A stretch of DNA of 34,020 nucleotides, from the NCBI GenBank assembly GCA_011316305.1, contig SAUG01000204.1, forward strand, positions 1 through 34,020, given 5' to 3'. The notes under the pieces were generated by a model. It was not told the origin of the DNA, searched no databases, and saw nothing but the letters and a program-made list of their open reading frames with translations. Of the stretch, positions 1-11,916 are shown one piece after another (position 1 is the first letter of the stretch; every line of letters starts with the position of its first letter). The position numbers and the translations under genes are program-made. The stretch is from Rusavskia elegans (Eukaryota > Ascomycota > Lecanoromycetes > Teloschistales > Teloschistaceae).

Positions 1-32
<32 letters not shown>
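1..32. repeat. poly-T tract at window edge
   Basis: The first 32 bases are all T. The tract opens a strongly AT-rich region and may be a real homopolymer inside a degraded repeat or an artefact of a contig end. Nothing in it points to a function. Confidence 0.6.
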
Positions 33-37
<5 letters not shown>

Positions 38-3000
38 TTTTATTATATATTTTCGAAAAAAAAATTAGCTAAAATCTTTTTATTATATTTAATTAAAAAG
101 AATTATAATTTTTTTTTTTTTTTATATATCTATAATCTTTTAAAAAAATATTAAATTAAAATTAGTAATAATATTTATAATAAATATACTCGGGTTTAAA
201 AATTATATAATTTTCTAATATCTAATACTATATATATATTATTCTATTTATTTTTTTATTTCTACTAATTTTTATAAAAAACTATTTAAAAAATAATAAA
301 AAATAAACTTTATTCTAATATTATAGGTATTTTTAATAAATATTTTAAAATTTACTATTATATCGAATTCTTTTTTAATTTCGAAAAGGAAATTTATATC
401 AGCATTTTCTAAAACCGATTTAAAGCCGGTTTTAGCTATTTCAGCCGTCTTAGCCGGTTCTTAGCCGATACGGCTAAAAGCGGCTTATAAGCGGCTTATT
501 AGCCGGTCTCGGATATACTCGAACTTACGTAGCTACGCGGCTAAGATAACTAAAATAGCTAAGCAGCTAAAATAGCTAAAAAGATTTAGAGATTCGATTT
601 TAAACTCGTTTAAATCTTTATTAGTAGTTAGTAGGCCTATATACGCCTATATATAACGCTAGGCTAGCTTTATCTAGATCGAAAATATCAGATTTCTTTA
701 CTAAAATCTAACTAGATTAGATCTAGTATAGTTTATTAAATAGATATTCGATTTCCGTTATTCTCGCTTTTAGCGGCGGCCGCTAAACCTTATATTCGAC
801 TTAGGTTATATAGATTTATTTTTAACTTATATATAGATTCTATTTTAGGCTATTTACTAAATAGATATTCGTACTATCGATACTATTAGAGCTCTAATCT
901 ATTAAAAATCTACTTTTTAGATTTTTAGATTATTTGGATTTTTAGATTATTTAGATTAAAATAGCTATCAGCCGGTCTAATCTAAAAATCCATTTTGGGA
1001 TTCGCTGATATATAATAAATATTTAGCCTAAAAATTAGATTTCCGCCGATTTTTTAGTAAATAAAAGTATTTTATTATCTATTATTACGTTTTAAATAAA
1101 TATAAAATTAATTTTATTATTTAAAAATAATATATACTTTTTTAATTTAATAAATTTAATAATCCGGTTATATTCTGTTTTTCTATTAATTTTATATTAG
1201 CTATATAAAAGATATTTATTAAATTTAATTCTAGATTTAATTCGGATAATCTAAATTAGTTTTTAAAAGATTTTAATTTTTCTTAATTTATAGAAAATAT
1301 AGAATTCTAAAAAAAATCTAATAAAAAGTTTTTTTACTATTAGTTTTATATATTCCGGGTTATATATCTATATTATAAATTATTTTCGGTTTTTTTAATA
1401 GTTTTACTAAATTTTATTTTTTAGCTATTATTTTATTCTATAATAATAAAAACGGATATTAATTAAATTTTTTATTTCTAAATTAAATATTAAATATTAA
1501 ATCTAGTATTTTTTTATACTAATTTATTTAATTTAAATTATAATATTTAATTTTATTTATAGCTTTATCTATATTCTATTATTTTTTTCTAATATAGTTT
1601 ATTTAAAATTATTAAATAATTTTTTTATTTTTATTATATTTTTTTAATAAATTATTAAAAGAAGTAATAGTATTTTTTCTAAATTTCTATTCTTTAAATT
1701 TTTCTACTTTTTTTAAATTTTTTATTTAAATTTTTAATTTCTTTATATTTTATTATTAAAGCTATATCTAGCTTTTTATATAAAAGATTTTTATAGATTA
1801 GAAAATATATTATTTATAGTTCTATTTTTTTACTAATAGTATTTTTTTCTATTAATTTTTCTAAAATTAATTTTTTCTATTTATTTTCTAGAATAATATA
1901 ATTTTTCTAACTTTTAATTATAGTAAAATTTATTATTCCGATTAATTTATATTTTATTTTAATTTTAATATTAAAGATTCTATTATTATTTATTATTTAT
2001 CTATAAAGATATCTTTTAATTTTATTATAGAATTCTTTTATAATTTTATTATCTTTTTATTTATTTATAAAAGCTATTATTTATTAACTTTCGATTTTAA
2101 TTTTAAATACTACTATAAAGGATTTTTCGGTTTTATATAATTTAAAATTAATTATTAATTTTATTTTTAATATTTTTTTTAGTTTTTTAAAATAATATTC
2201 TATTTTTTCTATATCTAATAGATAAATAGAATAGATATTATTATAGTAGATTAACTAGTTTTTTGATATATATTTATTAGGTAATTCTTTTATTATTTTA
2301 AAAAAATATTTAGTTATTTTAGTTATCTTTTTAGTTAAATAATTTTTTTTAAAATATCCTATTATTTTATATAAATAATAAACTTTAGTTTTTAATCCTT
2401 TAATTTTAATAGTATTAAATTCTATTAGGTTTTTTTAGATTTTCTTTTAATAGATCCTATTTTACTAAATACCTATTTATCTAAATATATTTTATACTAT
2501 CTAGTATTAATTTTAATTATAAATTTAATAAAATCTATTAATAAATCCGGTTTTTCGATTACTATTATAGTTTTTTTAATTTTTATCTAGAATCTTTTAT
2601 AGAAGTAGATTTTTAAAGCTAAATCTTTCTAGCCTATTTTATAAACTAATATTTTAAACTAAATAATATAAAGAATTAATAATTTCTATTATTTTAAAAT
2701 TATTAGTTTTCTATTTATTATTTTATTTTTTTTATTATTTCCGAAAGCTTTTTTTATAGCTATAATAAAATTACTAAAGATATAAAAAATTTAAAAAATT
2801 TTATTTTTTTTCTATTTTTATAGATTATTAAGGTAATTTTTTATTTAGAGCTATATTTAATTAAAAATAGTTCTTTCTAGATATAATATTATAAATAGAA
2901 CTTTAATTACTTCATTTAGAAACTAGTTTATATATAATATAAAATAGATATTTATCTAAATAATCTATAATATTAAGAATTTTTTATTTCTTTTATAGAT

Positions 3001-3078
3001 ATTTAGAGTTACTATTTTAATAGTATCGCTTCGATCTATAGGTCGAGATATCGAAACTAATATAGTAAATTATTAAAA
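33..3078. mobile_element. RIP-degraded repeat, unclassified
   Basis: This stretch is very AT-rich, with almost no CA or TG dinucleotides, as expected after heavy repeat-induced point mutation. No intact reading frame exists. Between roughly 1300 and 2900 the minus strand shows long Lys/Ile/Asn-rich pieces broken mainly by TAA/TAG, suggesting an old retroelement coding region, but no diagnostic motif could be recognised. A less AT-rich part at about 405-1010 carries many AGCCG/CGGCT and TAGCTA motifs in both orientations and a TATA-rich segment near 635-650, which may be an LTR or MITE-like remnant. Family assignment is not possible by eye. Confidence 0.5.
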
Positions 3079-3417
3079 TATAATATCTTTATATATTAGA
3101 AGGTATTATATTTAAATCTAGCTATAGTTATAGATATAGTCCGAGTTATTAAATAATAAAAGAAATCTAGTATAGATTATTATAACTAATTCTATATAGC
3201 TATAGAAGTACGGTTATAATATTACGAGGTATCTTTATTATAAAGTAATTAAAAAGAGAATAGTAGAAACGTATTTAAAAATTATATTAATAATTAATAA
3301 AAGAAACTATTTATAGAAATAATAAGCGATATATATAATAAAAATAGCTATAAAAGTCGATAGATAGCTATTTATTAAAAGTTCTATTAAAAAAGGCGGC
3401 TATAGATAATTAGGCTC
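3079..3417 (-). mobile_element. solo-like LTR of gypsy element, inverted copy
   Basis: The reverse complement of this segment aligns along its whole length, with many C/T and G/A differences, to the segment at 3942-4290. It is therefore an LTR in minus orientation. The LTR end near 3079 (RIP form of a terminal TTACA) faces left. On its right it continues into the last ~20 codons of the same pol gene (3418-3480, minus). The differences between the copies are almost all transitions, as expected from RIP acting on both. Confidence 0.7.
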
Positions 3418-3480
3418 GTTTATTTAACTAATTTTTCTAGAAAACCTCTATGGAATCGTGGATATAATAATAAATTAAAA
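3418..3480 (-). pseudogene. gypsy pol 3'-terminal fragment, minus strand
   Basis: On the minus strand this matches the last ~20 codons of the plus-strand pol relic that ends near 3941, including the shared final residues before the stop (LNKRA versus LDKRV). It joins directly to the inverted LTR on its left. On its right it stops abruptly at ~3480, where the plus-strand pol relic begins. It is a minute remnant of a second, oppositely oriented element. Confidence 0.6.
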
Positions 3481-3941
3481 AAATACTATAATATTAATAA
3501 AGAGGATAGAATATTACTTTTTATAAAAAATTTAATAAATAGAAAACTCGATAAACTATATATTAGAAGCTTTCGAAATTTAAAATATTAAAGAAATAAT
3601 AGTATATCTAAAACTTCCGATAATAGAAATCTTTTCTAAATTTTATATAGATTTACTAAAAAAAGCGCCGGAACGTATTCTATTAATAAAAAACTAGTAT
3701 TACTAAAAACGTAAAAAATATAAAGTCGAAAAGATTCTAGATAAAAGAAAAAAAACGGATAAATTCCTAGTAAAATAGAAAGGATTTTCCGACGAAGAAA
3801 ATATTTAGAAACAAAAAAAATACTTTAAATACGTTTAAAGAACTTTAAAAAAGTTTAGAAAAGTAATATAGAAAAAGCTATATTATATCTACGATTCTAT
3901 AGAAATTCTCTAGAAAAATTAGTTAGATAAACGAGTCTAAT
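3481..3941 (+). pseudogene. Ty3/gypsy pol 3' end with chromodomain (RIP relic)
   Basis: This is the C-terminal end of a chromovirus-type integrase. Reading through stops, the part up to ~3690 resembles the post-integrase segment of gypsy pol (a KLD..Y.GPF-like stretch, then KLP and a FH.DLLKKAPER-like stretch). At 3725-3813 a chromodomain is legible: VEKILDKR, then FLVK-stop-KGFSDEENI-stop. Both stops sit where the family has Trp, as expected from TGG to TAG changes by RIP. The frame ends with TAA near 3941, directly before the LTR. In intact elements this domain steers integration into heterochromatin. Here it is a dead fragment, lacking reverse transcriptase, RNase H and the integrase core. 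Confidence 0.8.
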
Positions 3942-4290
3942 TATCTATAGGCGCCTATAGCCGCTATAGCCGTCTTTTTTAATAGGATTTTTAATAGGCG
4001 GCTATCTATTAGCTTTTATAGCTATTTTTACTATATATATTACTTATTATTTCTATAAATAGTTTCTCTTGTTAGTTATTAATATAATTATTAAATATTT
4101 TTCTACTATTTTCTTTTTAATTACTTTATAATAAAGATACTTTATAGTATTATAACTATACCTCTGCGGCTATATAGAATTAATTATAATAATCTATACT
4201 AGAACTCTTTTACTATTTAATAGTTCGGACTACGTCTACGGCTATAGTTAGACTCGAACGTAACACTTTCTGATATATAGGGACGTTATA
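3942..4290 (+). mobile_element. 3' LTR of gypsy element
   Basis: This segment directly follows the end of the chromodomain-bearing pol relic, where a 3' LTR is expected. It is repeated in inverted orientation at 3079-3417. It ends near GGGACGTTATA, probably the RIP form of an LTR terminus in TTACA. The proposed left edge (just after the pol stop) is approximate. Confidence 0.7.
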
Positions 4291-4309
4291 CTACCGTTAG
4301 GACTAAAGT

Positions 4310-4925
4310 TTATTTTCGGAGTTAACTTTAATTTAGGTTCGAAGAAAAAATTACGGTTTTCGGAAATATTACCTCGATATTATACTAGAATTCGTATAAC
4401 TCTATTAGATTTTAAAATAATATTACTTTAAATTCTAATAGTACGTCTAAAGTTAAATTCTTTACGTATATAAAAATTAAAGTTAATTTTAAGATTTTAT
4501 CACTGCCGATAATAATTTACTATATTTAATAATCTAGAATTATTTCTTCCGGAATTAAAATATCTATATCTAGTAATAGATTAGTTTATAGATTTTTAAT
4601 AATATAAATTTCCTTTATAAATTCTATAATAGCTAAATCGCCCTTTAGATAGAAAATAAAAATAACGAATTTATCGGTTCGATAGATTTATTCGCCTACG
4701 TTATAAATAGAAATCTTTTTTAGTAGTTTTTTAATTTCGATATCTTCTAGAATAAATTTCCTATCGGCTATTAATATTATATAATCTAAATTAATATATA
4801 CGTCTATAGCGTTAGATATATCTAGGCGGAAAGCTAATAGAAAAATAGTATAATAGTAGCGTTTAAAAGCTAAACCAGTTCCTATAATCTACTCGCTATT
4901 TAAAGCGATTATACGAGGTATAGAA
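4310..4925 (-). pseudogene. retrotransposon aspartic-protease relic
   Basis: Read on the minus strand with stops ignored, this resembles the retroviral-type protease of fungal gypsy elements. An LD-Y segment stands where the family has the catalytic D(T/S)G, followed by ADRKF (4754-4768), then VGE..YRTDKFVIF, KEIYII, a TNLLLDIDIL-like stretch and an IILDY stretch. The order and spacing fit the family, but the assignment rests on remembered family patterns. It is upstream of where reverse transcriptase would lie. That part is missing because the sequence meets the LTR at 4290. Confidence 0.55.
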
Positions 4926-5699
4926 GTATCTTCTTTACTAGAAGATCATTTATCGGTAATAAATATTTATATTTCGACTTTATTACTTTTCGTATTCTAG
5001 TAAACGGTTTTCAAAAATTTAAATAATTTATTATATAACTCGAATAAAGCGTTATATTTCTAATACGAATATAAAATTTTAGTCTAATATTAATAAAGTT
5101 CTAGCTAATTTCTTTATATTCTAACTTTTTATAAACTCTATTATAGTATTTAATCTCTTTATTATAAGGTTCGGCGGACCTATTATTATAATACCTAGAG
5201 GCGGGATTCTATTTAGTATATTAGGCGTAAGTTTTTTCTATAATAGAATAATTCTCGCTATATACGTTTTTATAAACTCCTATTTAATAGATTTATTAAT
5301 ACGGAGCTAGCGGTACTAAATATTAGAAATTTAGGCCGAAGTAAAGTCTTCTTTAGAATTAGTTATTATAAGGTCCTTAGAGTCTATTACTATACGCTAG
5401 CGTAGAGTTCTACTATATTAGGAAAGAATTCCTTTATAGATTTCCTAATCTATTTACGAATAATGGGCGAAGGGAATTCGCGTTGTTTTAAATAGGAGGC
5501 GCTCCTAGTAGATCGTTTTTAATAAAAGAAGCTAATATTTCTAGGAAGGCTAAAAAGTCTACTAAATTATAAAACGCTAATATTCGTATCCGGAAAAGCC
5601 GGAATTAAATATCGATTAGTATACTAGATTTTCTAGTACTAGTTAAAGCCGGAATAGAAACGAATTCTCTATTTATTAATAGCTAGAGTTATTAGGAGG

Positions 5700-6325
5700 T
5701 AATTTCTAGAATTACCGGAAGTAGTCCTTTTCTATAGCCTAGATTTCGAGTTTATAATTATCTATTAATCGAAAGAATATATTAATAGTAATCTTTTCTA
5801 TTAATTTAGAGATAAAGGTAATACGAAAAGGAATAGTATAATCTATCTATATCTATATAATAATTTACCGAATATTAATCGTTTTAGCGATCTTTATAGC
5901 TCGAAGCCTAGCCTAGCTATATTCGTAAAATTCGCGATAGCAGCTTATATTTTTAATAGTATACTTTTTTTTATTTAGAATATATATTCTTTTTTCTATT
6001 AGTAGTTTAAAGCAAGTAATTAAAGCGCTAATCTATATATCGAAATCCTTTATTAAATATTCTTTTTCTATATCCGAAAATTCGTTAGAATACTATTATA
6101 GAGCTTTACTATAGAAATATATCTATAGGTTCTCTTTAATTTTACTATTTAATCTAACGACGTCTTTAACTCGTTTAGTAAAGATATAGATATCGCGAAA
6201 ATAGGTATTTTTATCTATATATTCGATATAAAGCCCGATCTCGGCGGATTTATTATTATAGAAAGGATAGAAGTAGCTAATATCGTCTACAATAAATTTC
6301 TCGTATTTATCGGCTCTAGTAAAAA
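5700..6325 (-). pseudogene. retrotransposon gag relic
   Basis: The minus strand, read from 6325 downward, gives KFIVDDISYFYP, then YFRDIYIFTKRVKDVVRL, then a YSNEFSDIEKEYL segment and KKKYTIKNI. This order matches the gag-like domain of fungal LTR retrotransposons (W..EDVGFFDPD, then FYRDVYLFVDR..D, then WYS.ELS..EK, then ERYT..D). Several stops stand where Trp or Gln is expected, consistent with RIP. It lies upstream of, and on the same strand as, the protease relic at 4310-4925, so both are probably parts of one element. Confidence 0.55.
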
Positions 6326-7299
6326 ATATAGAAAGTTTAGACGGTAGTAAAAATATCTTTTTCTTCTATTAACTTTATTAGCGAAGTTCTATAAACTCTA
6401 TTTAGATTATAATATTCTATTTTTCTAGCTTTTTAAAGAATTATATTACTACCGGGTCCGAGCTACGGCTTTATACTATATTTGGTTTCCGGATTTTATC
6501 CGATTTAGATAAAATAGAGAGGTCCGCTAGAATTTTATCGACTATATCTTCTTTTTTTTATTTTTAGAGGAGATTTAATAATTTACGAAGGTTTATATAT
6601 ATATAGAATCGTTTTAGAATTCCGCTATATTCTTTCTAAAACGTTTATTAGTAGCTTGCGCTATAGCCCCGCTATCTAACTATTCGTCGGGCTATTTAGG
6701 CGATCGAGGTAACCGGGAGAATAATTTTATTTTAACGTCTATAACGTTATCTACTTCGGTTCTAGAAGGCCTGGAATCGCTATAATTATTATATATAAAA
6801 TTTAATAAATCTAGTATATTCTAGTACTAGTTAGTAGTATATCTAGGATCGGTTCTATCTATAAACTCGATAAGCTAGTACCTAAAAAGAATAGTACTAA
6901 TACTAAAAAATAGAAATAGTTTATCTATCGCTATTATAATTAATTAGAATATAATTAATAAATCGGTTTATTTCTATCGTATCTAAATATATAAGGTATA
7001 ATTAGTAAAAAACGATAGTTATTTAGTAAATACTGCTAATAAAGTATATTTAATTAAAATAATTAGTATTTCCGAAAATACAGATAACGTTACTAGTATT
7101 ATTAATATTTATAAACGGAAATTAGTATTTATAAACGCTATATATATATTATATAGTACGTATAAATAAATCTTTTATTACTACTAATTATTATAGATCG
7201 ATTTAAGATAATAATAGTAGCTTAATATTTCTATATAAATAGAAAGTTTATCTATAAATAAACGAATAAGGCCGAGCGCTAGGCCTAATTAGGCAACGA
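6326..7299. mobile_element. RIP-degraded retroelement flank
   Basis: AT-rich DNA with hardly any CA or TG continues upstream of the minus-strand gag relic. It probably includes the 5' part and LTR of that element, but no second copy is available here to define it. The RIP signature ends between about 7270 and 7340, where CA and TG return. No gene is seen. Confidence 0.45.
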
Positions 7300-7946
7300 A
7301 TCCCGCAGGGCTAATAAGCCGCGGTTGACGGGGCTTAGTCAGCGTATTAGTCAGCCGGTACTATCGGCCAGTGCCTCCACATCCACTGAGTTCCACATGA
7401 GTTCCAGGCAGTTCAAATGGCTTATAATATTATTATTAGGCTCTGCAGCGCCAAGCTACGCTAAGACGATCTAAATAGGAATCTTTAACTATTTAACAGC
7501 GCCTAACTGGTCGTATCTTTAAGATATTAGTACTATAGAGTACCTTTATCAGGCTCTGTAGATTATACTTACTAGAATCTTTATTAAAGGTAGTATTAGT
7601 GGTTTCCCGTATAGTAGGTGGTGGGGGATTCTTGCGGCCGCTAAGGTCTTGCGATGGGTTCTTGCGCCCCGAAGACATGACGCTTCCAAAAGCAGAAGGT
7701 CGCTGGGCTCAAGAGTATCGCTACCGTTTCCGTGATTTGCCGGACAGTTCATATGCAAGATGATCTCATTCTACAGGAGATGTAATCACGTGGTTAGATT
7801 GCATCCTGTTTTGGCTGGCTCTGCTGATCAGGCGAGGCTGACACCACCTCGAGCGATTCAACCTGTTCATATTAATTCAGACCTTCTCGTCTTGGGTCCT
7901 TGTTGCATAGCCTGTCCGCTGGTATTATCGGCCACGATAACGCAAC
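7300..7946. other. boundary and 5' flank of the NLR gene
   Basis: The first part (7300-7430) has normal composition. A second RIP-like AT-rich patch follows at about 7420-7610, then normal sequence up to the NLR start codon. TCTTGCG occurs three times at 7630, 7647 and 7660. No coding region is convincing. The stretch upstream of 7947 must contain the NLR promoter, but no specific element can be named. Confidence 0.4.
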
Positions 7947-10900
7947 ATGGGATCGACCGTGCCACACAAAGATGCTTGGACGCGGGCGAGAGATCGCTAT
8001 GTTGACGACCTCAACAAAGAAGAGAGAGCATTGTATGAGACTGCCTCGCCAGAGTCAATCTTCTGTGACGCAAGTGCGGCAGAGAAATTTCATACCTCAA
8101 GAAGTAGCGGCGTCAAGATAGCTGATAAGCTGGGACCATTGATTGCTGCGATTGAGCAGTATGGCAAAGCGCTTGATGTCTACGCCAATGCCTCTCCTCT
8201 GATACTGAGCCCACTCTGGGGAAGCATTCGGATCGTCCTTCATCTGGCACGCGAGTTCGGCAAATACTTTGAACACATCGTCGATATGTTTGCCAGGATC
8301 GGTGACCTGCTGCCCAGATTCCGAGTGTATGAGAACCTCTTTCCAAGCCATGAACGTCTTGTCCAGACTCTCTCTGTTGTCTACATTGACATCCTCACTT
8401 TTTGCGCCGAAGCCAAGGCTGTGTTTCGACGTGAGCGGCGTTCATCGAAAATCGACCTCGGCATTCTATTCAAATTGAGCTGGAGGCCTTTCAAACGGCA
8501 GTTCGGTCAACACATTGACAACTTCCGGGCTCACGTAAAGAATGTTGACAAGGAGGTGAACTTGTCTCACATGATTGAAGCATCGGACTCTCGTGCAGTC
8601 GTGCTCGCCAATCAAAGACAACTCGAAAAAGCCAAGAAGGAGAATGCGCATCGACGAATCATCGCAGCAATACCGTCTGTTGACAATGCTGCGAAGCACA
8701 GGAAGCTCCAGAGTCTGAGGCAGGAAGGTACCGGCACCTGGATCTTACGTCACAGCGTTTACCAGGGTTGGTATGATGCAGCATGCCCTTGCACTATTTG
8801 CTGCTTCGGAATACCAGGATGTGGGAAGACCATCTTGACTTCGTCCATTGTTGACAAACTACAGTCTGATGCCGTATCGCAAAAGGCTCGCATCGTCTAC
8901 TACTACTGTGACTATGCTGATCAAAGAACCCTGCAAGCTGAGCGAATCTTGGGAACTCTTTTGAAGCAGTTCTTTGTCAATAGCCATATACCGGATGCGT
9001 TGGAGAGGCAGATCCCCCACGGCTACGGAGAAGACGGATATTCATTAAGTAGCAACGAGCTGATAGAATTGGTATGTCTGGCTATCAAGCAGACGTCGCT
9101 CACCTTTATCATCATCGATGGACTCGACGAGTGTGAAAAAAATACCATCAAGGAGATATCAATCTTGCTAGGTCGCCTACGAAACACTGATGCGTCGATC
9201 GTCAAACTCTTCATCTCTTGCCGACAAGAAGATCAGATGCTGCGATACCTGCAAGGAGTACCAACGATACACGTAAATTCGTCGGCTCTTGAAGATGACA
9301 TCAGGCTTTTTGTGGCTGCATCTGTAAGCTCAAGAATAATGGCAGGTGAGCTGAGGTTACAAAACTCGAACCTGGAAAAGGAGATCACAGACGAGCTCGT
9401 GAACAAAGCCCACGGAATGTTTCTTTGGGTTTTCTTCCAATTAGACGACCTCTGCGAGGCGCCATCGGATGCCTTGATTCGCCGGACGCTTCAGAACCTG
9501 CCGAACGGACTGATCGAAACATACGAAAGAGTCTTGAGCAAAATATGGCGTGATACCATTAAGAGACACATTGTACAGAAAATATTCATGTGGATGATTT
9601 GTGCTCAACGTCCGCTTGGGATTGAAGAATTAAGAGAAGCCGCCGGCTTCGAGCCCAATCAGAAATCGTGGGACTCTGAGATGCTGCCAGACGCTGATCT
9701 CATAATCGAAGCGTAGGTTTACCCCCCTCGAGCAATTTTGTCCGATTTCTACGTCCAACTACATGAAATTCAACCCTTCAATTTCAGAAATGTGGCTGGC
9801 AGATTGCCTGCCGTGCCAGTGCAAGAGATCTATATTTATGCTCTGATTCTCGACTCTGAAAATTCACTGCCGTCAATACATGAATAATTTTGCTGACTCA
9901 AACATTCATAGCTGTAAAGGTCTTGTGATCTGGGACCGAGAAGATGGCATAGTCCGGTTTGCACACCACACTGTCCACCAGTTCCTGCTTTCCGATCCCA
10001 TTGGCGCGCAAGAGAGCAATCTGAAATGCAGCGACCGTGCAGCAGGGCTTTACGTAGGAGAAATGTGCCTGACTTACCTTCTTTTCTCCGATTTCGAAAC
10101 TCAGATCCAGGTTCGTCCAGCCCAAATCCGGACGGAGCAGCCTGTAGATGTATCGCAAACAGGACCAGCGTACTGGATACCAGGGATGCTCGGAGTACGT
10201 GCCTCAAAATTAGAGCGACCTTTTCGGCTCCTTGGGTTAGGCTCGTCATCATCAGCACCAGGTATGGATTATGCCAAACACTTGAGGTCAGCTTCTGGAG
10301 TTAAACCCTCGGCTCCTTCTTCAGCCATTGTTGATAAATATAGTCTTCTGCAGTATATTATTGATCACTGGGTTTTCCACACGAAGGAATTCGATCCTGT
10401 CTCTTCGCTGTCACGAAAGCTACAAGCCCTGGCAATGTTCAAGACTCTGCCTTTCGAGTTTCGCCCGTGGGGACGCAATGAGCACTACGGCCCGTATGGC
10501 TGCGTCTCATGCAAGCCTGTCGGCGCTTCTTCATCCGAAGCGGAACTACTGCCTTTCATGTCGCTACTCCATTACGCTGCGGAAGCTGGCCACTGGTCGT
10601 TGATGCAACCCCTGGTCAGGGAGTACTGTTCGCACGAGACAGAGAACGACAGCAGACAGACATTTCAATGGGATGCAGAAGCTAAAAACTGGCTTCTGGT
10701 AAGGCCGTTACTTGAGAAACATGGCACCCCCAAGGAAAGCAATGATTGGACAATTTGCATAGCTATTCGCAACGGCCATGAACGAATTTTCCAACAATTA
10801 CATTCTAATGTCGGGCCCTTGCCTATTGCTTTACCAGCGATCAATGCCGCTGCGTCCTCCGGCCATGAAATGATGTTCAGAGCATTGCTGGAACCCCTAA

Positions 10901-11916
10901 CAGAGAGATTTTTTCATACCACGGTCTACATCAAAGCATATGCTAATATCACCCTTGCTCTTGCAGCGGCAAACGGGCACCAAGCTATCGTTGAAATACT
11001 ATTGCAACAAGGCGTTCCAGTCGACGAGCAGGTCGATATGTGTGGCGAGACTCCAATTTCGGCAGCAGCAGCCAATGGACACGATCATGTGGTGCGATTC
11101 CTCATCGCCAACGGTGCCCGGCTAACGAGACTCAAAGGCGTGATGCCGCTTCATCGTGCTGCCGAATATGGACACGCCACCGTAGCTAGCACACTTTTGC
11201 ATTTAGCAAAGGTTGGCCCGAAGTATGACGCTCCACAATATACGGGTCCTCATCAGTTACTAAATGGACTAAATCACGAGCGTGAGACGCCGTTGCATCA
11301 AGCGGCCAGGAATGGTCACGCGGACGTTGTGCAAGTCATGTTAGAGCATGCTCCGGCGGCCAAGGAGAGCTGGTTACTAGCCACAACACCAGTCTCGTCA
11401 CACGAACAAACAGCGCTACATTTGGCAGCGGCAAATGGGCATCTCGCCGTTGTCAGACTCCTGTGTGTTCATTTGGACTTCAACATGACCGATGGCAATC
11501 AAGAAACACCTCTTCTGTTGGCTGTAAGGGGAAATCACGGCCCTCTGGTAGAGGCGTTATTGGAGATGAAAGCTGACCCCCGTCGGGTCGATGTTGCTGA
11601 CCGCTTTGTTGCTGACCGCTTTGTTGCTGACCGCTTTGCTCTCGCTCAAGCTATCATCAAAGGCCATCAAGAAGTAGTGCAGATACTTTTGGATCACTGT
11701 CCCAGGTTGGTCCAAGTTGGATTACTTGTCTTGGCAGCAAGGTACGAACATGAAATGATCCTTGAACTTCTGATCAAGACACATAGGAAGGGGGGTATGC
11801 ACGTTTATGCCGACACCACAAAGAAGATCCTTGACGATGCTTTCACAAATGCTCAAGCAGAAAACTTTGAAGAAGCAGCACGAATGTTGGAAAGTTACTG
11901 GAGGCAGGAATTATAG
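7947..11916 (+). CDS. NLR-type protein: helical N-domain, NACHT, ankyrin repeats
   Basis: An intact gene for a fungal NOD-like receptor (STAND NTPase) of 1256 aa, probably cytosolic. Exon 1 is 7947-9712 and exon 2 is 9912-11916. The intron 9713-9911 starts GTAGGT, has a TGCTGAC branch site at 9891 and ends CATAG. Splicing joins ..DLIIEA to CKGLVIW in frame and removes a TAG. Residues ~50-230 form a helical domain like the one Pfam calls DUF7708 (from memory). NACHT follows: P-loop GIPGCGKT at 288-295 and Walker B IIIDGLDECE at 388-397. A winged-helix-like segment lies at ~540-650 (..RFAHHTVHQFL). About eleven ankyrin repeats span ~808 to 1225. The start has a good context (AACATGG). Such proteins sense ligands through the repeats and trigger incompatibility or defence-like responses. 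The ligand is unknown. A 15-base unit is tandemly expanded at 11593-11637. Confidence 0.92.
11593..11637 (+). repeat. 15-bp in-frame tandem repeat, three copies
   Basis: GTTGCTGACCGCTTT is present three times without mismatch, at 11593, 11608 and 11623. Each copy encodes VADRF, so residues ~1150-1164 of the NLR contain three copies of this pentapeptide inside the tenth or so ankyrin repeat. Perfect identity implies a recent slippage expansion that keeps the frame. Confidence 0.95.

Noticed and set aside
8097..8351. Antisense open frames within NLR exon 1
   Set aside because: They mirror conserved NLR coding sequence and show no independent coding content.
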